Below are positions 33,824-41,932 of a stretch of 64,000 nt of DNA, in pieces (position 1 is the stretch's first letter; every line of letters begins with the position of its first letter). Made by a program: the position numbers and the translations under genes. The DNA lies in NCBI GenBank assembly GCA_015066595.1, contig SVNZ01000002.1:186001-250000 (forward strand), in the 5' to 3' direction. The notes beneath the pieces were generated by a model, which saw only the letters and a list, made by a program, of their open reading frames with translations, did not search any database and had not been told where the DNA came from. The DNA is from Oscillospiraceae bacterium. Lineage in GTDB: Bacteria; Bacillota; Clostridia; Oscillospirales; Acutalibacteraceae.

Positions 33824-33939
33824 CCACAACGGTAACTCAAAAGCCACAACGGTTACCCCGATAACCGCAACGATAGGTTTTAGGTAAAAAAGAGAAAATC
33901 CCTGTAATCTGAGCTTAAAACACTCTTTTTACAGGGATT
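33824..33939. repeat. Tandem 20-bp repeat and hairpin in a 467-bp gene-free stretch
   Basis: CCACAACGGTAAC, CCACAACGGTTAC and a looser CCGCAACGATAG start at 33824, 33844 and 33865. A hairpin AATCCCTGTAA/TTACAGGGATT (33897-33939) follows. No gene is seen between 33620 and 34086. The rest holds a second hairpin (about 33990-34018), a 31-bp repeat and a terminator. Confidence 0.6.
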
Positions 33940-34022
33940 ATTATTTTATAAAAATGCTCGAAAACGGCTTTGTTATGCGAAAAATAAAGGAGTAAAGCAT
34001 TGTATCAATACTCTACTCCTTA

Positions 34023-34053
34023 TTTGGCAAAGGTGTAGGGTTTTGATACAAAA
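34023..34053 (+). repeat. 31-bp direct repeat, left copy
   Basis: It matches 36363-36393 with one substitution; both contain TTTGGCAAAGGTGTA and TTTTGATACAAAA and both sit just after a hairpin. The pair bounds the two-gene nuclease cassette. Confidence 0.8.
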
Positions 34054-34082
34054 GGGCCCATTTATTTATTGGCCCTTTTTTG
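34051..34082. terminator. Terminator of the nuclease cassette
   Basis: AAAGGGCC/GGCCCTTT with T-runs on both sides, just beyond the stop codon of the second cassette gene. Confidence 0.8.
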
Positions 34083-34086
34083 TAAT

Positions 34087-34653
34087 TTATTTATCTATAA
34101 AGTCTGGAAGTTTTCCGCCTGCTTTTACTGACAATAATACATATCCGTATTCACTGCAGACGTAAGATCCACTACATTTTTTTAATGGTGTACCGGTTGC
34201 TTGGGATAAGTAGTGTATTAAGATGTGTAGAGCTGATATAGCGGTTACAGCATTCAGATAAGTTGCAAGCCTAAAATATTTATCTCTGCTGTGCTTAACT
34301 TTTTGATATGCGTCCCACCAACTTAATTTGCCTTCACCCCAGTATTCGAACGGCTTAATACTTCTACCTAATCTTTTAATACTAACAGTAGCCTCAATTA
34401 TTTTGGGGTATTTTCCCAAGATAGTTTCTTTGTATTTGCTCATATCTTGGGGTGGCTCTTTTCCACATACAGTTCGACAAATCTCTTTAAAAACAGCCTC
34501 TATTTCTATACAGGTTAAAACTAATAGTTTTGCAAACTCAAAAGAATATACGCCTTCCTGTCCTCTAGGCTCTATATATCTAGAGGTGTTTGACAAATCG
34601 TCTTCTAAACTTATGTAATAATCCCAAATTCCATTTAATGTAATTTCATCCAC
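34087..34653 (-). CDS. Helical protein, HEPN-like, in a nuclease cassette
   Basis: The 188-residue protein is mainly helical. A first helix pair (YSFEFAKLLVLTCIEIEAVF, about 35-58) and a later WWDAYQKVKHSRDKYF segment (about 112-127) followed by an alanine-rich helix (YLNAVTAISALHILIHYL) resemble the helical fold of HEPN proteins. A canonical RxxxxH motif is not clear, so HEPN is only a suggestion. It starts 20 bp after the nuclease-type gene and is co-transcribed with it. Its function is unknown. Confidence 0.6.
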   Translation of the reverse strand: MDEITLNGIWDYYISLEDDLSNTSRYIEPRGQEGVYSFEFAKLLVLTCIEIEAVFKEICRTVCGKEPPQDMSKYKETILGKYPKIIEATVSIKRLGRSIKPFEYWGEGKLSWWDAYQKVKHSRDKYFRLATYLNAVTAISALHILIHYLSQATGTPLKKCSGSYVCSEYGYVLLSVKAGGKLPDFIDK

Positions 34654-34673
34654 GATAATACCTCTTGCGTTAA

Positions 34674-35861
34674 TTATGATTTGTTACGTAAATCAACACC
34701 GACTCGTTGGATAATAAGGTCTGGTGTTATGTCTTCCCAGTAATTTATGTATACAAGTTTTATCCCATTTTCTTTGCTTAGTCTTAATTTGAGTTTATCT
34801 CGTTCTACCTGTTTTTCATAATGCTCCTTACCGCCAAAGTATTCAACAGGCTCGAAGTGTTGCTTACCTTGATATTCAATAGCTATATTTAGACCACATA
34901 TATAGACATCGTATGACATATTACCGGTTTTTGTTTTTAAATAGTGTGGTCTGTATTGGTATATAACTTTGTATTCTTTGTATATTTTTCTTACAGTATT
35001 ATATACTAGTTCTTCCGTTTTCCATCTGTTAAGAGGTTTTTTATACTGTCCCCTCTCCAGATGGTTATGTTTTCCTAATTTTGCGTCAGCGATTATAGTG
35101 GCAGGCAAACTATATAAGTCTGTATCTTCTTTGACAAAGATATCTATATAATAATAGGTTAACTGTGTTTCTAGTCTCCATAGTTTCTTTTTACCCTCCC
35201 AAGAAAGAAAGGCTTTAATAAAATCTTTACTTAATATAAAATCAAGACTGCTGGAACCATTTAAAACTAAAGTGCGTGAATTCTTAGTTGCTAATTCTGC
35301 TCCTACCTTTAAAACAAATTTGTGGACACTGTTTTTTGAGAATCCTATGCCTAAACCAGTATTACCATTAATATCTTTCATCTCAAATATTATAAAATGA
35401 TATAATTGGCCAGGATAAGCATAATATCGATCGATCATATTTAATTCGGGGCAAAGTTTGTTAACAATCGAAAATCTGTCAATTTCTTTTCTATACGAAT
35501 TAATCCCTCGGAATTTTAGAAAATCAATATTGCAACCAGCAAAAATAAAAAATCTTCTAAATGCAGAATAATTGAATTTAAACAATAAATTCGGTGTGAG
35601 TTCTTGAATTATAATGGTTTTGTGATCTGTAGTCTTTTCTTTGTTCTCGGCAAGTATTAGTTCTCCTAAACTGTAGTCTGACAAATAGAAATCCACAACT
35701 AAATCATTTTCAATAATTAATAGTACCTCATTTTCTGAGAGTTGCTTTTTTTCTACGGAACAGTTATGAAGATACACCTCTTCATAAGCAGTTATTATAG
35801 TAGTAAATGCTTGTGTATGTGTCATTCCTGTTAAATCAATTTTTGTTTCATTCTTATTCAT
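34674..35861 (-). CDS. Protein with C-terminal PD-(D/E)XK-type nuclease domain
   Basis: The 395-residue protein has an unrecognised N-terminal 270 residues and a C-terminal restriction-endonuclease-like domain. In that domain Asp of YDVYI (near 317) is followed after nine residues by IEYQGKQHF (Glu and Gln/Lys positions near 327), then EYFGGKEHY, a basic RDKLKLRLSKENGIKLVYINYWE helix-strand unit. The layout matches Vsr/homing-type PD-(D/E)XK nucleases. It is first in a two-gene operon between 31-bp direct repeats; an anti-phage or self-mobilising role is inferred. Confidence 0.72.
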   Translation of the reverse strand: MNKNETKIDLTGMTHTQAFTTIITAYEEVYLHNCSVEKKQLSENEVLLIIENDLVVDFYLSDYSLGELILAENKEKTTDHKTIIIQELTPNLLFKFNYSAFRRFFIFAGCNIDFLKFRGINSYRKEIDRFSIVNKLCPELNMIDRYYAYPGQLYHFIIFEMKDINGNTGLGIGFSKNSVHKFVLKVGAELATKNSRTLVLNGSSSLDFILSKDFIKAFLSWEGKKKLWRLETQLTYYYIDIFVKEDTDLYSLPATIIADAKLGKHNHLERGQYKKPLNRWKTEELVYNTVRKIYKEYKVIYQYRPHYLKTKTGNMSYDVYICGLNIAIEYQGKQHFEPVEYFGGKEHYEKQVERDKLKLRLSKENGIKLVYINYWEDITPDLIIQRVGVDLRNKS

Positions 35862-36148
35862 AGCATATTTTCCTGTGCAAGTGATGTTGAATAAATATGG
35901 CTATATTATACCATGAATTTCAAAAAAATCTATAGGTTATGTGTTTGTGTTTTGTAATGTAGCTATCGTTGCCGATTGTGGGTGTTTTTGTAACAATTTG
36001 CTTGAAACCGCAGTCTATAATGCGACATAAGAATTATAATCTGATTGTACCGCAGTTAATACTGTAACAAAAACCTGAAAATCAGGTCAAAAATTGATAT
36101 AAAAATAAAAAAGAGCACTGTATTTGTATCAATACAGTACTCTTAATA

Positions 36149-36168
36149 TGGCAGGGGCAGAAGGACTC
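36149..36168 (-). repeat. 20-bp copy of the tRNA-Trp 3' end
   Basis: These 20 bases are identical to 41023-41042, the last 20 nt of tRNA-Trp including CCA, and lie directly after a hairpin as the real tRNA end does. This is the pattern of an attachment-site duplication left by integration into a tRNA gene. Confidence 0.75.
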
Positions 36169-36362
36169 ACCCGTTTGCGGTACCCAAAACGGTGTAATCT
36201 CGCTTTGCTTGCACTGTTTTGACCGCGGCACCCGCTTTTGCCTCGTTTTATCCGCCACTGGCGGCTCTCGGCAACGCGCCCCACGCCACGCTCCGCGTGC
36301 CAAGGTAGAACTACTTCTCTTGCAAAATAAAAACGACCATCCGTTTGGATGGTCATCTTTAT

Positions 36363-36393
36363 TTTGGCAAAGGTGTATGGTTTTGATACAAAA
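36363..36393 (+). repeat. 31-bp direct repeat, right copy
   Basis: This copy matches 34023-34053 at 30 of 31 bases and lies 2340 bp from it, following a GACCATCC hairpin. Confidence 0.8.
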
Positions 36394-36608
36394 TGTAAAT
36401 GGCTTTCTCGTTTACATTTTTGCCTTCTTGTTGAGTATATTCTCAAGCAGGTTTGCACTTTCGCGTTCGGCTTGGTCTGTTGCGTAAGTTTACAAATCGC
36501 ATAAAAATAAAAGTGTATTGTGTTTTTATACCCTTCATGCTAAAATAGTTATGCTACTTATCTGAATAATATATCTGATATCGGGTTGATGGTCGGAGGT
36601 GGGGAAAT

Positions 36609-37343
36609 ATGATTAAAATGGCAATTTGTGATGATGAAGTTTCTGTTTTAGAGAAACTTGCCGGATATACTGAAAAATACCGACAGCAGTGTAACCGTGA
36701 AATTGAATATCTTTCTTTTCGTAGCCCTTTCGACCTGTTGTTTGAGATTGAAAAAGGCACACGATTTGATATTATTTTTCTTGATATCATTATGCCCGGC
36801 GAGAATGGAATTGATGTGGCGGCAGAGATACGGAAATTTGATAAGGAAGTCAAAATTATACTTTTGACCTCTTCTGCTGATTATGCGGTGGAATCATATA
36901 GAGTAGGGGCATGTTTTTATCAACTCAAACCTATCAGCGATAAAGCCTTTTTCAATCTGATGGATTCCACTATGCTCTCTTGTGAAAAAGAGCAGGCTGA
37001 CAGTATAATTCTGCGTTGCAAAGGCGGAATCACACGCATAAAGTTACAGCATCTGGAATATTGTGAGGTTATCCACCGGACTTTATTGATGCATCTGGTA
37101 AATAAAGAAGTTCTGGAGTGTAGCGGAAGTCTGGATGAGTTGAGCAGGCAACTTGAATCTCACGGTGGATTTCTTCGTTTTCATCGCTCCTATCTGGTGA
37201 ACCTGGAACATATCAGGCAACTTTCCTACAAATCTGTCACAATGGCGAGTTCCGTACAGCTTCCTGTTCCAAGAGGAAAATACCACGAAGTAAAAGATGC
37301 TTATCTTGAATATATGTTTAAAAAGAATCAGGTGATGATATGA
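36609..37343 (+). CDS. LytTR-family response regulator (AgrA-like)
   Basis: The 244-residue protein has a receiver domain (acidic pocket CDDE at 7-10, phospho-acceptor Asp59 in FLDIIMPGENG, Lys near 112) and a LytTR DNA-binding domain (about 135-240, with SHGGFLRFHRSYLVNLEHI). LytTR proteins bind 9-bp direct repeats 12 bp apart. It overlaps the kinase gene by four bases. Two repeats of that spacing occur in promoters 1.3-1.8 kb downstream. It lies in the tRNA-Trp-bounded interval. Confidence 0.92.
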   Translation: MIKMAICDDEVSVLEKLAGYTEKYRQQCNREIEYLSFRSPFDLLFEIEKGTRFDIIFLDIIMPGENGIDVAAEIRKFDKEVKIILLTSSADYAVESYRVGACFYQLKPISDKAFFNLMDSTMLSCEKEQADSIILRCKGGITRIKLQHLEYCEVIHRTLLMHLVNKEVLECSGSLDELSRQLESHGGFLRFHRSYLVNLEHIRQLSYKSVTMASSVQLPVPRGKYHEVKDAYLEYMFKKNQVMI

Positions 37344-38611
37344 GCAACTGGTTGTTTTTATTCGATGGAATTGTTGTGAGTGTTTTCGGTAGCGTGTTGT
37401 CGGCGTCGTTTTGTGATTGTCTGAGCTTACGACGAAAGCGTTTGTTGCTTTACTGCTATATGATTGTGACTTTGTTGTTGCAGGGGTTGATTAGCTTTTT
37501 CTACGGATTTGATTTGTTGCGATTGCTTTATCCGTATGTTGTTCATCTGCCGTTGATACTGTTACTGTATATGCTGAGCAAAAAATTTTTATGGTCTTTG
37601 GTATCAGTGCTTTTAGCATATCTGTGCTGCCAGTTGAGAAGGTGGATTGCGCTGTTAATTACCACTATACTCTCAGGGGATGAAAAGTTACAGAGTGCTA
37701 TCCAGCTTATTATTACTTTGCCGCTTTTAGTGCTTGTGATATATTTGGTAGCACCATCGGTGAGAAAGCTTATGGACCAACCATTAAAGCTTTGTGGACT
37801 TTTTGCAATTATTCCTGCCTTGTATTATGTTTTCGATTATTCAACTGTAATATATACCGATTTTTTACATAGCGGTAACCCTGTGGCAGCTGAATTTATG
37901 CCTTTTGTATTTTGTTTAGCATATTTGCTGTTTTTGGTATACTACCACAATCAGCAACAAAAAGAAGCACAGCACCAGCAGGTACAAAATACTCTCAGTA
38001 TCCAACTGAATCAGTCAACTCGCGAAATAAACACATTGCGGGAATCACAGGAGTTGACACGACAGTACAGACACGATTTTCGTCATCATCTGCAATATAT
38101 TTTTCAGTGTATAGAAGATGGTTGTCAGGAACAGGCTCAACAGTATATTGCTACTATATGTGAACAAATCGATGCGCAAAAGGTGCAACGCTACTGTGAA
38201 AACGAGGCGGCAAATCTGATTTTATCGGCTTTTGCCGGACGCGCACAAAAGCTTGGTGTTACAATGACGATTACAGGCAGACTTCCTGAAAAGATTATCG
38301 TATCGGATAACGATTTGTGCGTGCTGCTTTCAAATGCACTGGAAAATGCAATCAACGCCTGTAAGCCTCTTGTTGCAAAAGATACAGATTGCGTTATTGA
38401 TGTTCAATTTTATGAAAAGGATGAAAAACTCTTTTTACAGGTGATAAATCCTTGTGGCGAAGAAATACAATTTTACAAAGGTATTCCTGTGTCAGAGCAC
38501 CTGGATCATGGCATCGGAGTACAAAGTATTTGTGCCATTGTGAAACGCTACAAAGGCGTATATACCTTCACATTGCAGGAAGGGAAGTTTGTTTTTCGTG
38601 TTTCAGTGTAG
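37340..38611 (+). CDS. AgrC-like GHKL histidine kinase
   Basis: The 423-residue kinase has about six membrane helices (1-195), a coiled-coil linker rich in glutamine (about 200-235), an H-box YRHDFRHHLQYI (near 245) and a GHKL ATPase with NALENAINAC (near 335) and a DHGIGVQSI motif. The layout is that of AgrC peptide sensors. No agrB or agrD homologue is in the window, so the signal is unknown. It acts with the LytTR regulator encoded upstream. Confidence 0.9.
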   Translation: MSNWLFLFDGIVVSVFGSVLSASFCDCLSLRRKRLLLYCYMIVTLLLQGLISFFYGFDLLRLLYPYVVHLPLILLLYMLSKKFLWSLVSVLLAYLCCQLRRWIALLITTILSGDEKLQSAIQLIITLPLLVLVIYLVAPSVRKLMDQPLKLCGLFAIIPALYYVFDYSTVIYTDFLHSGNPVAAEFMPFVFCLAYLLFLVYYHNQQQKEAQHQQVQNTLSIQLNQSTREINTLRESQELTRQYRHDFRHHLQYIFQCIEDGCQEQAQQYIATICEQIDAQKVQRYCENEAANLILSAFAGRAQKLGVTMTITGRLPEKIIVSDNDLCVLLSNALENAINACKPLVAKDTDCVIDVQFYEKDEKLFLQVINPCGEEIQFYKGIPVSEHLDHGIGVQSICAIVKRYKGVYTFTLQEGKFVFRVSV

Positions 38612-38614
38612 CAA

Positions 38615-38686
38615 ACTGTCGATTCGGTGCAGTATGCGTGCGATTTAGGTCGATTATCTTCACTTTTAGTATAAATGTTTTATAAT
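38615..38686 (+). promoter_or_regulatory. LytTR-type activated promoter 1
   Basis: CGATTCGGT (from 38620) and CGATTTAGG (from 38641) are direct half-sites with a 21-bp period. The -10 TATAAT is at 38681-38686 and the -35 is poor. The element starts with ACTGTCGATTC, exactly 66 bp before the -10, as in promoter 2. Confidence 0.65.
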
Positions 38687-38749
38687 ACATTTAAGTCATA
38701 TGATAGTGTAAAAAGTCAATGACTACATATTAAAACGGAGGGTAAAATT

Positions 38750-38950
38750 ATGAGTAAAACAGTAGCTATTCTTATCACATTCTTCTTGGGTGGATTAGGT
38801 GTTCATCGTTTCATGGCTGGCAAAGCAGGTACAGGTATTGTATGGCTTCTGACAGGCGGTTGCTTCGGTATTGGCTGGTTAATCGATCTTATCCAGGTTT
38901 GCACAGGCAAATTTGCGAAAAAAGACGGCACACCTTGGATCACAGAGTAA
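38750..38950 (+). CDS. TM2-domain small membrane protein
   Basis: This 66-residue protein is a complete TM2 domain: two membrane helices around FFLGGLGVHRFMAGK and GGCFGIGWLIDLIQV, with a GGAGGG ribosome site. TM2 proteins occur in many membranes with no fixed function. It is controlled by LytTR-type promoter 1 and is thus a likely output of the adjacent two-component system. Confidence 0.88.
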   Translation: MSKTVAILITFFLGGLGVHRFMAGKAGTGIVWLLTGGCFGIGWLIDLIQVCTGKFAKKDGTPWITE

Positions 38951-39075
38951 TATCTACTCAGAGTGTTTTAAGTATAATTAATATGTATATATGTAGTGGC
39001 TGATTAAAAAACTCAGCCACTATATTTTTTCTTTATAAAATAATAAAAAACTCAGAAAAGTACTTTATTTATCAC

Positions 39076-39147
39076 ACTGTCGATTCAGTACGTTTTCGGT
39101 ATGGTTTAGACAGTGCAAATCCTTTTTATGACAAATAAGCGTATAAT
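39076..39147 (+). promoter_or_regulatory. LytTR-type activated promoter 2
   Basis: ACTGTCGATTC begins at 39076 and TATAAT at 39142, again 66 bp apart. The second half-site (TGGTTTAGA, from 39102) lies 21 bp after CGATTCAGT. The -35 region is poor. It drives the small lipoprotein gene. Confidence 0.65.
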
Positions 39148-39193
39148 TTTAACAAGCTAAAAGGCTAAAATATTTTTTAGGAGGATGAACTAA

Positions 39194-39526
39194 ATGAAAA
39201 AATTAGTTGCTCTTTTACTCGCTGTTATTATGTGTTTTGCTCTGGTAGCTTGTGGTGGTCCTGACAGACAGCCTGCAATTGATGCATTCAATGAAGCTAG
39301 TGCTGCGTTTGATGCTTTAGCAAACGAGGTTAACGCTAATCCTGATGCATACTCACAGGAAGTTTTTGACACACTCAACGAGATGGCAGATGTAATGATA
39401 CAGCACAAGGAACTCCTTGAGGGTGATGAAGAGATCAGCCAGGAAAAACTCGACGAGATGATCGCTTGGTATGGCGAAGTTAATGATTGGGTTGCATCTG
39501 TTGAAGCAGAGTTAGCAGCTCAGTAA
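39194..39526 (+). CDS. Small lipoprotein, output of the LytTR system
   Basis: The 110-residue protein has a lipoprotein signal (CFALVAC, Cys near 17) and a single acidic helical domain (AIDAFNEASAAFDALANEV and later ISQEKLDEMIAWYGEVNDW). It would form a surface-attached helical bundle. No family is recognised. Its promoter shares the element found before the TM2 gene. Confidence 0.78.
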   Translation: MKKLVALLLAVIMCFALVACGGPDRQPAIDAFNEASAAFDALANEVNANPDAYSQEVFDTLNEMADVMIQHKELLEGDEEISQEKLDEMIAWYGEVNDWVASVEAELAAQ

Positions 39527-39593
39527 TATCATTTTGATACATAAAATTTAAGGCGGATGCGTGATAAGCATGTCCGTTGTGTGCGGAGTGAAT

Positions 39594-40463
39594 TTATTTT
39601 TTATTTAACTTTTCTATTATCGCGTCGTGATGTCCTTCAATTAAATACTTCGGTAACACTCCGGTGTTTGGAGCTGTTTTACCGGAGAAGTAGTCTGACA
39701 CATAAGTTTTCTGTAATAATACATCACCGTAATATTTCTCGTTGTTAAGGATTTTGCGGATAGTCTCAATGTGCCAGACATCACCGCCACGAGGAGCTTT
39801 GATGTTCATATCAGATAACCGGGCAGAAATTTCTCGCAGAGATACATTCTGTCGGTGCCAACTAAAAATAAGTTTTACAATTTCAGCCTCCGGTGTAAAT
39901 GGCACAAGTTCACCGGTGGCTGATTTTTTATATCCATAACATTCTCGGTCAGCAAACTTTGATGTGCCCGCCTGAAATCTTGAGCGTACGCCCCAAGTTG
40001 TCGCAGAGCTTTTTTCTACACTTTCTTGTTGATATAGGCTGGCGTAGATTGTTAACATACGCACAGCTTGTGGGTCGCTGATATGTAGTTTTTCTATCTC
40101 AAAATACACATCAACATTCAGCCTCTTGAACTCATCACACGCCTGTAAAAATTGTAGCGTGTTTCGACCCATACGGCTAATAGACTTAATCAGTATTATG
40201 TCGATTTTGCCGTTGCGACAATCTTCGAGCATTGCCTGAAAGTTTTTCATTTTAAGATTGTGTCTGCCGGAGGTTTCGTCTGCGTATATGCCGACAAATT
40301 CCCAGTCAGGCCTTTGAGATATATATTTTTTGAAATAATCCTGTTGAGCTTCAAGGCTATGGTGCTGTATTTCTTGTAGTGTGCTGACACGGCAATATGC
40401 AGCAACTTTTTTACGAAATACATATTCAGGCATTTTAATAGCCGGTATTTTTGTTATTTTCAT
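39594..40463 (-). CDS. Serine recombinase, C-terminally short
   Basis: The 289-residue protein has a resolvase catalytic domain (AAYCRVSTLQEIQ with the nucleophilic Ser near 26, then SISRMGRNTLQFLQACDEF) and a recombinase domain (YKKSATGELVPFTPEAEIVK to NEKYYGDVLLQKTYV). It stops soon after, so the zinc ribbon and coiled coil of large serine recombinases are missing. It lies inside the tRNA-Trp-bounded interval with a companion fragment gene. It may be a short family or a truncation. Confidence 0.85.
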   Translation of the reverse strand: MKITKIPAIKMPEYVFRKKVAAYCRVSTLQEIQHHSLEAQQDYFKKYISQRPDWEFVGIYADETSGRHNLKMKNFQAMLEDCRNGKIDIILIKSISRMGRNTLQFLQACDEFKRLNVDVYFEIEKLHISDPQAVRMLTIYASLYQQESVEKSSATTWGVRSRFQAGTSKFADRECYGYKKSATGELVPFTPEAEIVKLIFSWHRQNVSLREISARLSDMNIKAPRGGDVWHIETIRKILNNEKYYGDVLLQKTYVSDYFSGKTAPNTGVLPKYLIEGHHDAIIEKLNKK

Positions 40464-40598
40464 AAGAAGACCTCCATTTTAGTTACTATGTATTACCATA
40501 GGTTCCTGTAAAATGGAAGTCTTTTTTGCTTATATGTCATACGGAAAGAGTAATCGTTTCGGTTTGTCCTACCAATCGTTGTGGTTGTCGTTTGTATT

Positions 40599-40922
40599 TT
40601 ACTTATATGTTTTGCTGGCTTTTATTTTTTGTACTTCTTCAAAATCCTCCGGCGTAATAATCTGTGGATAGCCGTCAATGCCGGTATAATGCGGATTTGA
40701 GAGTATGTTAGCAATTACCTGCTTGCCCCATTTTGGTCTGTTTAGTGGGGAAGGAAGGCCCATGCTTTCTAAAACTTCCTTTATATTGCTAATGCTTCGT
40801 CCCTCAAGGTAAAACATAAATATTAGTTTTACGCACAAAGCTTGTGTTTTATAACAAACAATTTTACCGTACTCTCTGTTATAACCGAATGCTATTCGTT
40901 TTTGCTCAGAATTTGGGTTCAT
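40599..40922 (-). CDS. Recombinase-domain companion protein
   Basis: The 107-residue protein is only a PF07508-type recombinase domain (AFGYNREYGKIVCYKTQ, KWGKQVIANILSNPHYTG, YPQIITPEDFEEVQ). It has no catalytic serine domain. Short proteins of this kind commonly accompany serine recombinases in Clostridia. Together with the 289-residue neighbour it may form a split recombinase. Confidence 0.75.
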   Translation of the reverse strand: MNPNSEQKRIAFGYNREYGKIVCYKTQALCVKLIFMFYLEGRSISNIKEVLESMGLPSPLNRPKWGKQVIANILSNPHYTGIDGYPQIITPEDFEEVQKIKASKTYK

Positions 40923-40983
40923 ACTGTGACCTCCTTACATATATAATTATAGCACATATGTTCGAAAAGCACAATATAAAAAC

Positions 40984-41018
40984 GCAAAAAAAGAGTGGAC
41001 ACCCTACGATGTCCACCC
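40984..41018 (-). terminator. tRNA-Trp terminator
   Basis: On the minus strand GGTGGACA/TGTCCACT forms a stem followed by a T-run, just beyond the tRNA 3' end. Confidence 0.8.
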
Positions 41019-41022
41019 GACG

Positions 41023-41098
41023 TGGCAGGGGCAGAAGGACTCGAACCCTCGGCACGCGGTTTTGGAGACCGCTGCTCTACCAACTGAGCTATACCCCT
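41023..41098 (-). tRNA. tRNA-Trp (anticodon CCA)
   Basis: The 76-nt cloverleaf has acceptor AGGGGTA/TGCCCCT, D arm AGCTCAGTTGGTAGAGC, anticodon loop CTCCAAA (anticodon CCA), T arm GGGTTCGAGTCC and encoded CCA. Its last 20 nt are duplicated at 36149. It is the sole tryptophan tRNA in the window and lies beside a tryptophan-responsive operon. Confidence 0.96.
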
Positions 41099-41204
41099 AT
41101 ATTTTTCTGCGGAAATTATTCTATCACTTTAAAGCAAGGATGTCAAGCGTTTTAGTGATATAAAGCTTTATTGCCGGCTTTTTCAAATCTATTTGTAAAA
41201 TTTT

Positions 41205-41244
41205 CAAACAAATGTTTGATTTTTTTGTCGAAATATGTTATGCT
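41205..41244 (+). promoter_or_regulatory. LexA box and lexA promoter
   Basis: CAAACAAATGTTTG (41205-41218) is a perfect palindrome resembling the Gram-positive SOS box CGAAC-N4-GTTCG with both outer CG pairs changed. It overlaps a -35 (TTGATT, 41216-41221) paired with TATGCT (41239-41244) at 17 bp. A related CAAAT.ATTTG palindrome is at 41184. Autorepression of lexA is expected. Confidence 0.6.
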
Positions 41245-41263
41245 TTGTTATAGAGGTGATATT

Positions 41264-41872
41264 ATGAAACCACTTAGCAAAAGCCAACAGAAAGTTTATG
41301 ACTATATATTAGGCTGTAGTGAACAGGGTCGTGTGCCATCGGTTCGTGAGCTTTGCGAAGCTACAGGGTTTAAATCGACTTCCACTGTACACCTGCACTT
41401 AAAGACGCTTGAAGAGCGTGGGCTTATTGAGCGTGAGAGCGGTCTTAACCGCTGTATCCGCATCAAAAACGACGAGCCCACAAGCAAAGTCCCACTACTC
41501 GGACGTGTTACCGCAGGTGTGCCGATACTCGCTGTTGAAGAAGTCGAGAGCTACGTTCCTATCGCTCAGTCGGTGACTCGAGGTCGTGAGATGTTCGCAC
41601 TGCGTGTCGTCGGTGACAGTATGATAAACGCAGGTATTTTCGATGGTGATATCATCGTGGTGCACCGCACTCCGACCGCATATAACGGTGACATCGTTGT
41701 CGCTATGGTCGAGGACGAGTGCTCCGGCGAAGCATCAGCCACCGTCAAGCGTTTTTACAAAGAAAACGGTCACATCCGACTCCAACCTGAAAACGACGAC
41801 TACGAGCCTATCATCGTTGACAAAGCTGTGCTACTGGGCAAGGTCGTTACCCTTATCCGTAATTTTGAATAA
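41264..41872 (+). CDS. lexA: LexA repressor
   Basis: The start is the ATG behind GAGGTG; the longer frame begins upstream of the promoter. The 202-residue protein has a winged-helix N-terminus (VRELCEATGFKSTSTVHLHL), the cleavage site TAGVP (near 88), and the S24 peptidase domain with catalytic Ser in GDSM (near 121) and Lys in TVKRF (near 160). It represses SOS genes until RecA-stimulated self-cleavage after DNA damage. Confidence 0.95.
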   Translation: MKPLSKSQQKVYDYILGCSEQGRVPSVRELCEATGFKSTSTVHLHLKTLEERGLIERESGLNRCIRIKNDEPTSKVPLLGRVTAGVPILAVEEVESYVPIAQSVTRGREMFALRVVGDSMINAGIFDGDIIVVHRTPTAYNGDIVVAMVEDECSGEASATVKRFYKENGHIRLQPENDDYEPIIVDKAVLLGKVVTLIRNFE

Positions 41873-41885
41873 TTTTTGCATAAGA

Positions 41886-41922
41886 AAGCTCCCCTTGGAT
41901 ATTCCAAAGGGAGCTTATTTTT
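41886..41922. terminator. Bidirectional terminator between lexA and trpB
   Basis: AAGCTCCCCTTGGA/TCCAAAGGGAGCTT stem (one mismatch) with T-runs; it separates convergent genes. Confidence 0.88.
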
Positions 41923-41932
41923 GTGCAACTTG

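Larger units (their letters stand above)
35862..36608. other. Gene-free junction of two mobile segments
   Basis: About 750 bp hold no credible gene. They contain a near-perfect hairpin (about 36115-36143, with GTATCAATAC also present near 34000), the tRNA-Trp fragment, a GC-rich island at about 36215-36310 unlike its AT-rich surroundings, a second hairpin GACCATCC/GGATGGTC at 36335-36354, and the right copy of the 31-bp repeat. Confidence 0.6.

Noticed and set aside
36082-36458. Overlapping reading frames of 73-109 codons around the tRNA-Trp fragment
   Set aside because: They cross hairpins, the tRNA fragment and a direct repeat, lack ribosome sites and resemble no protein family.
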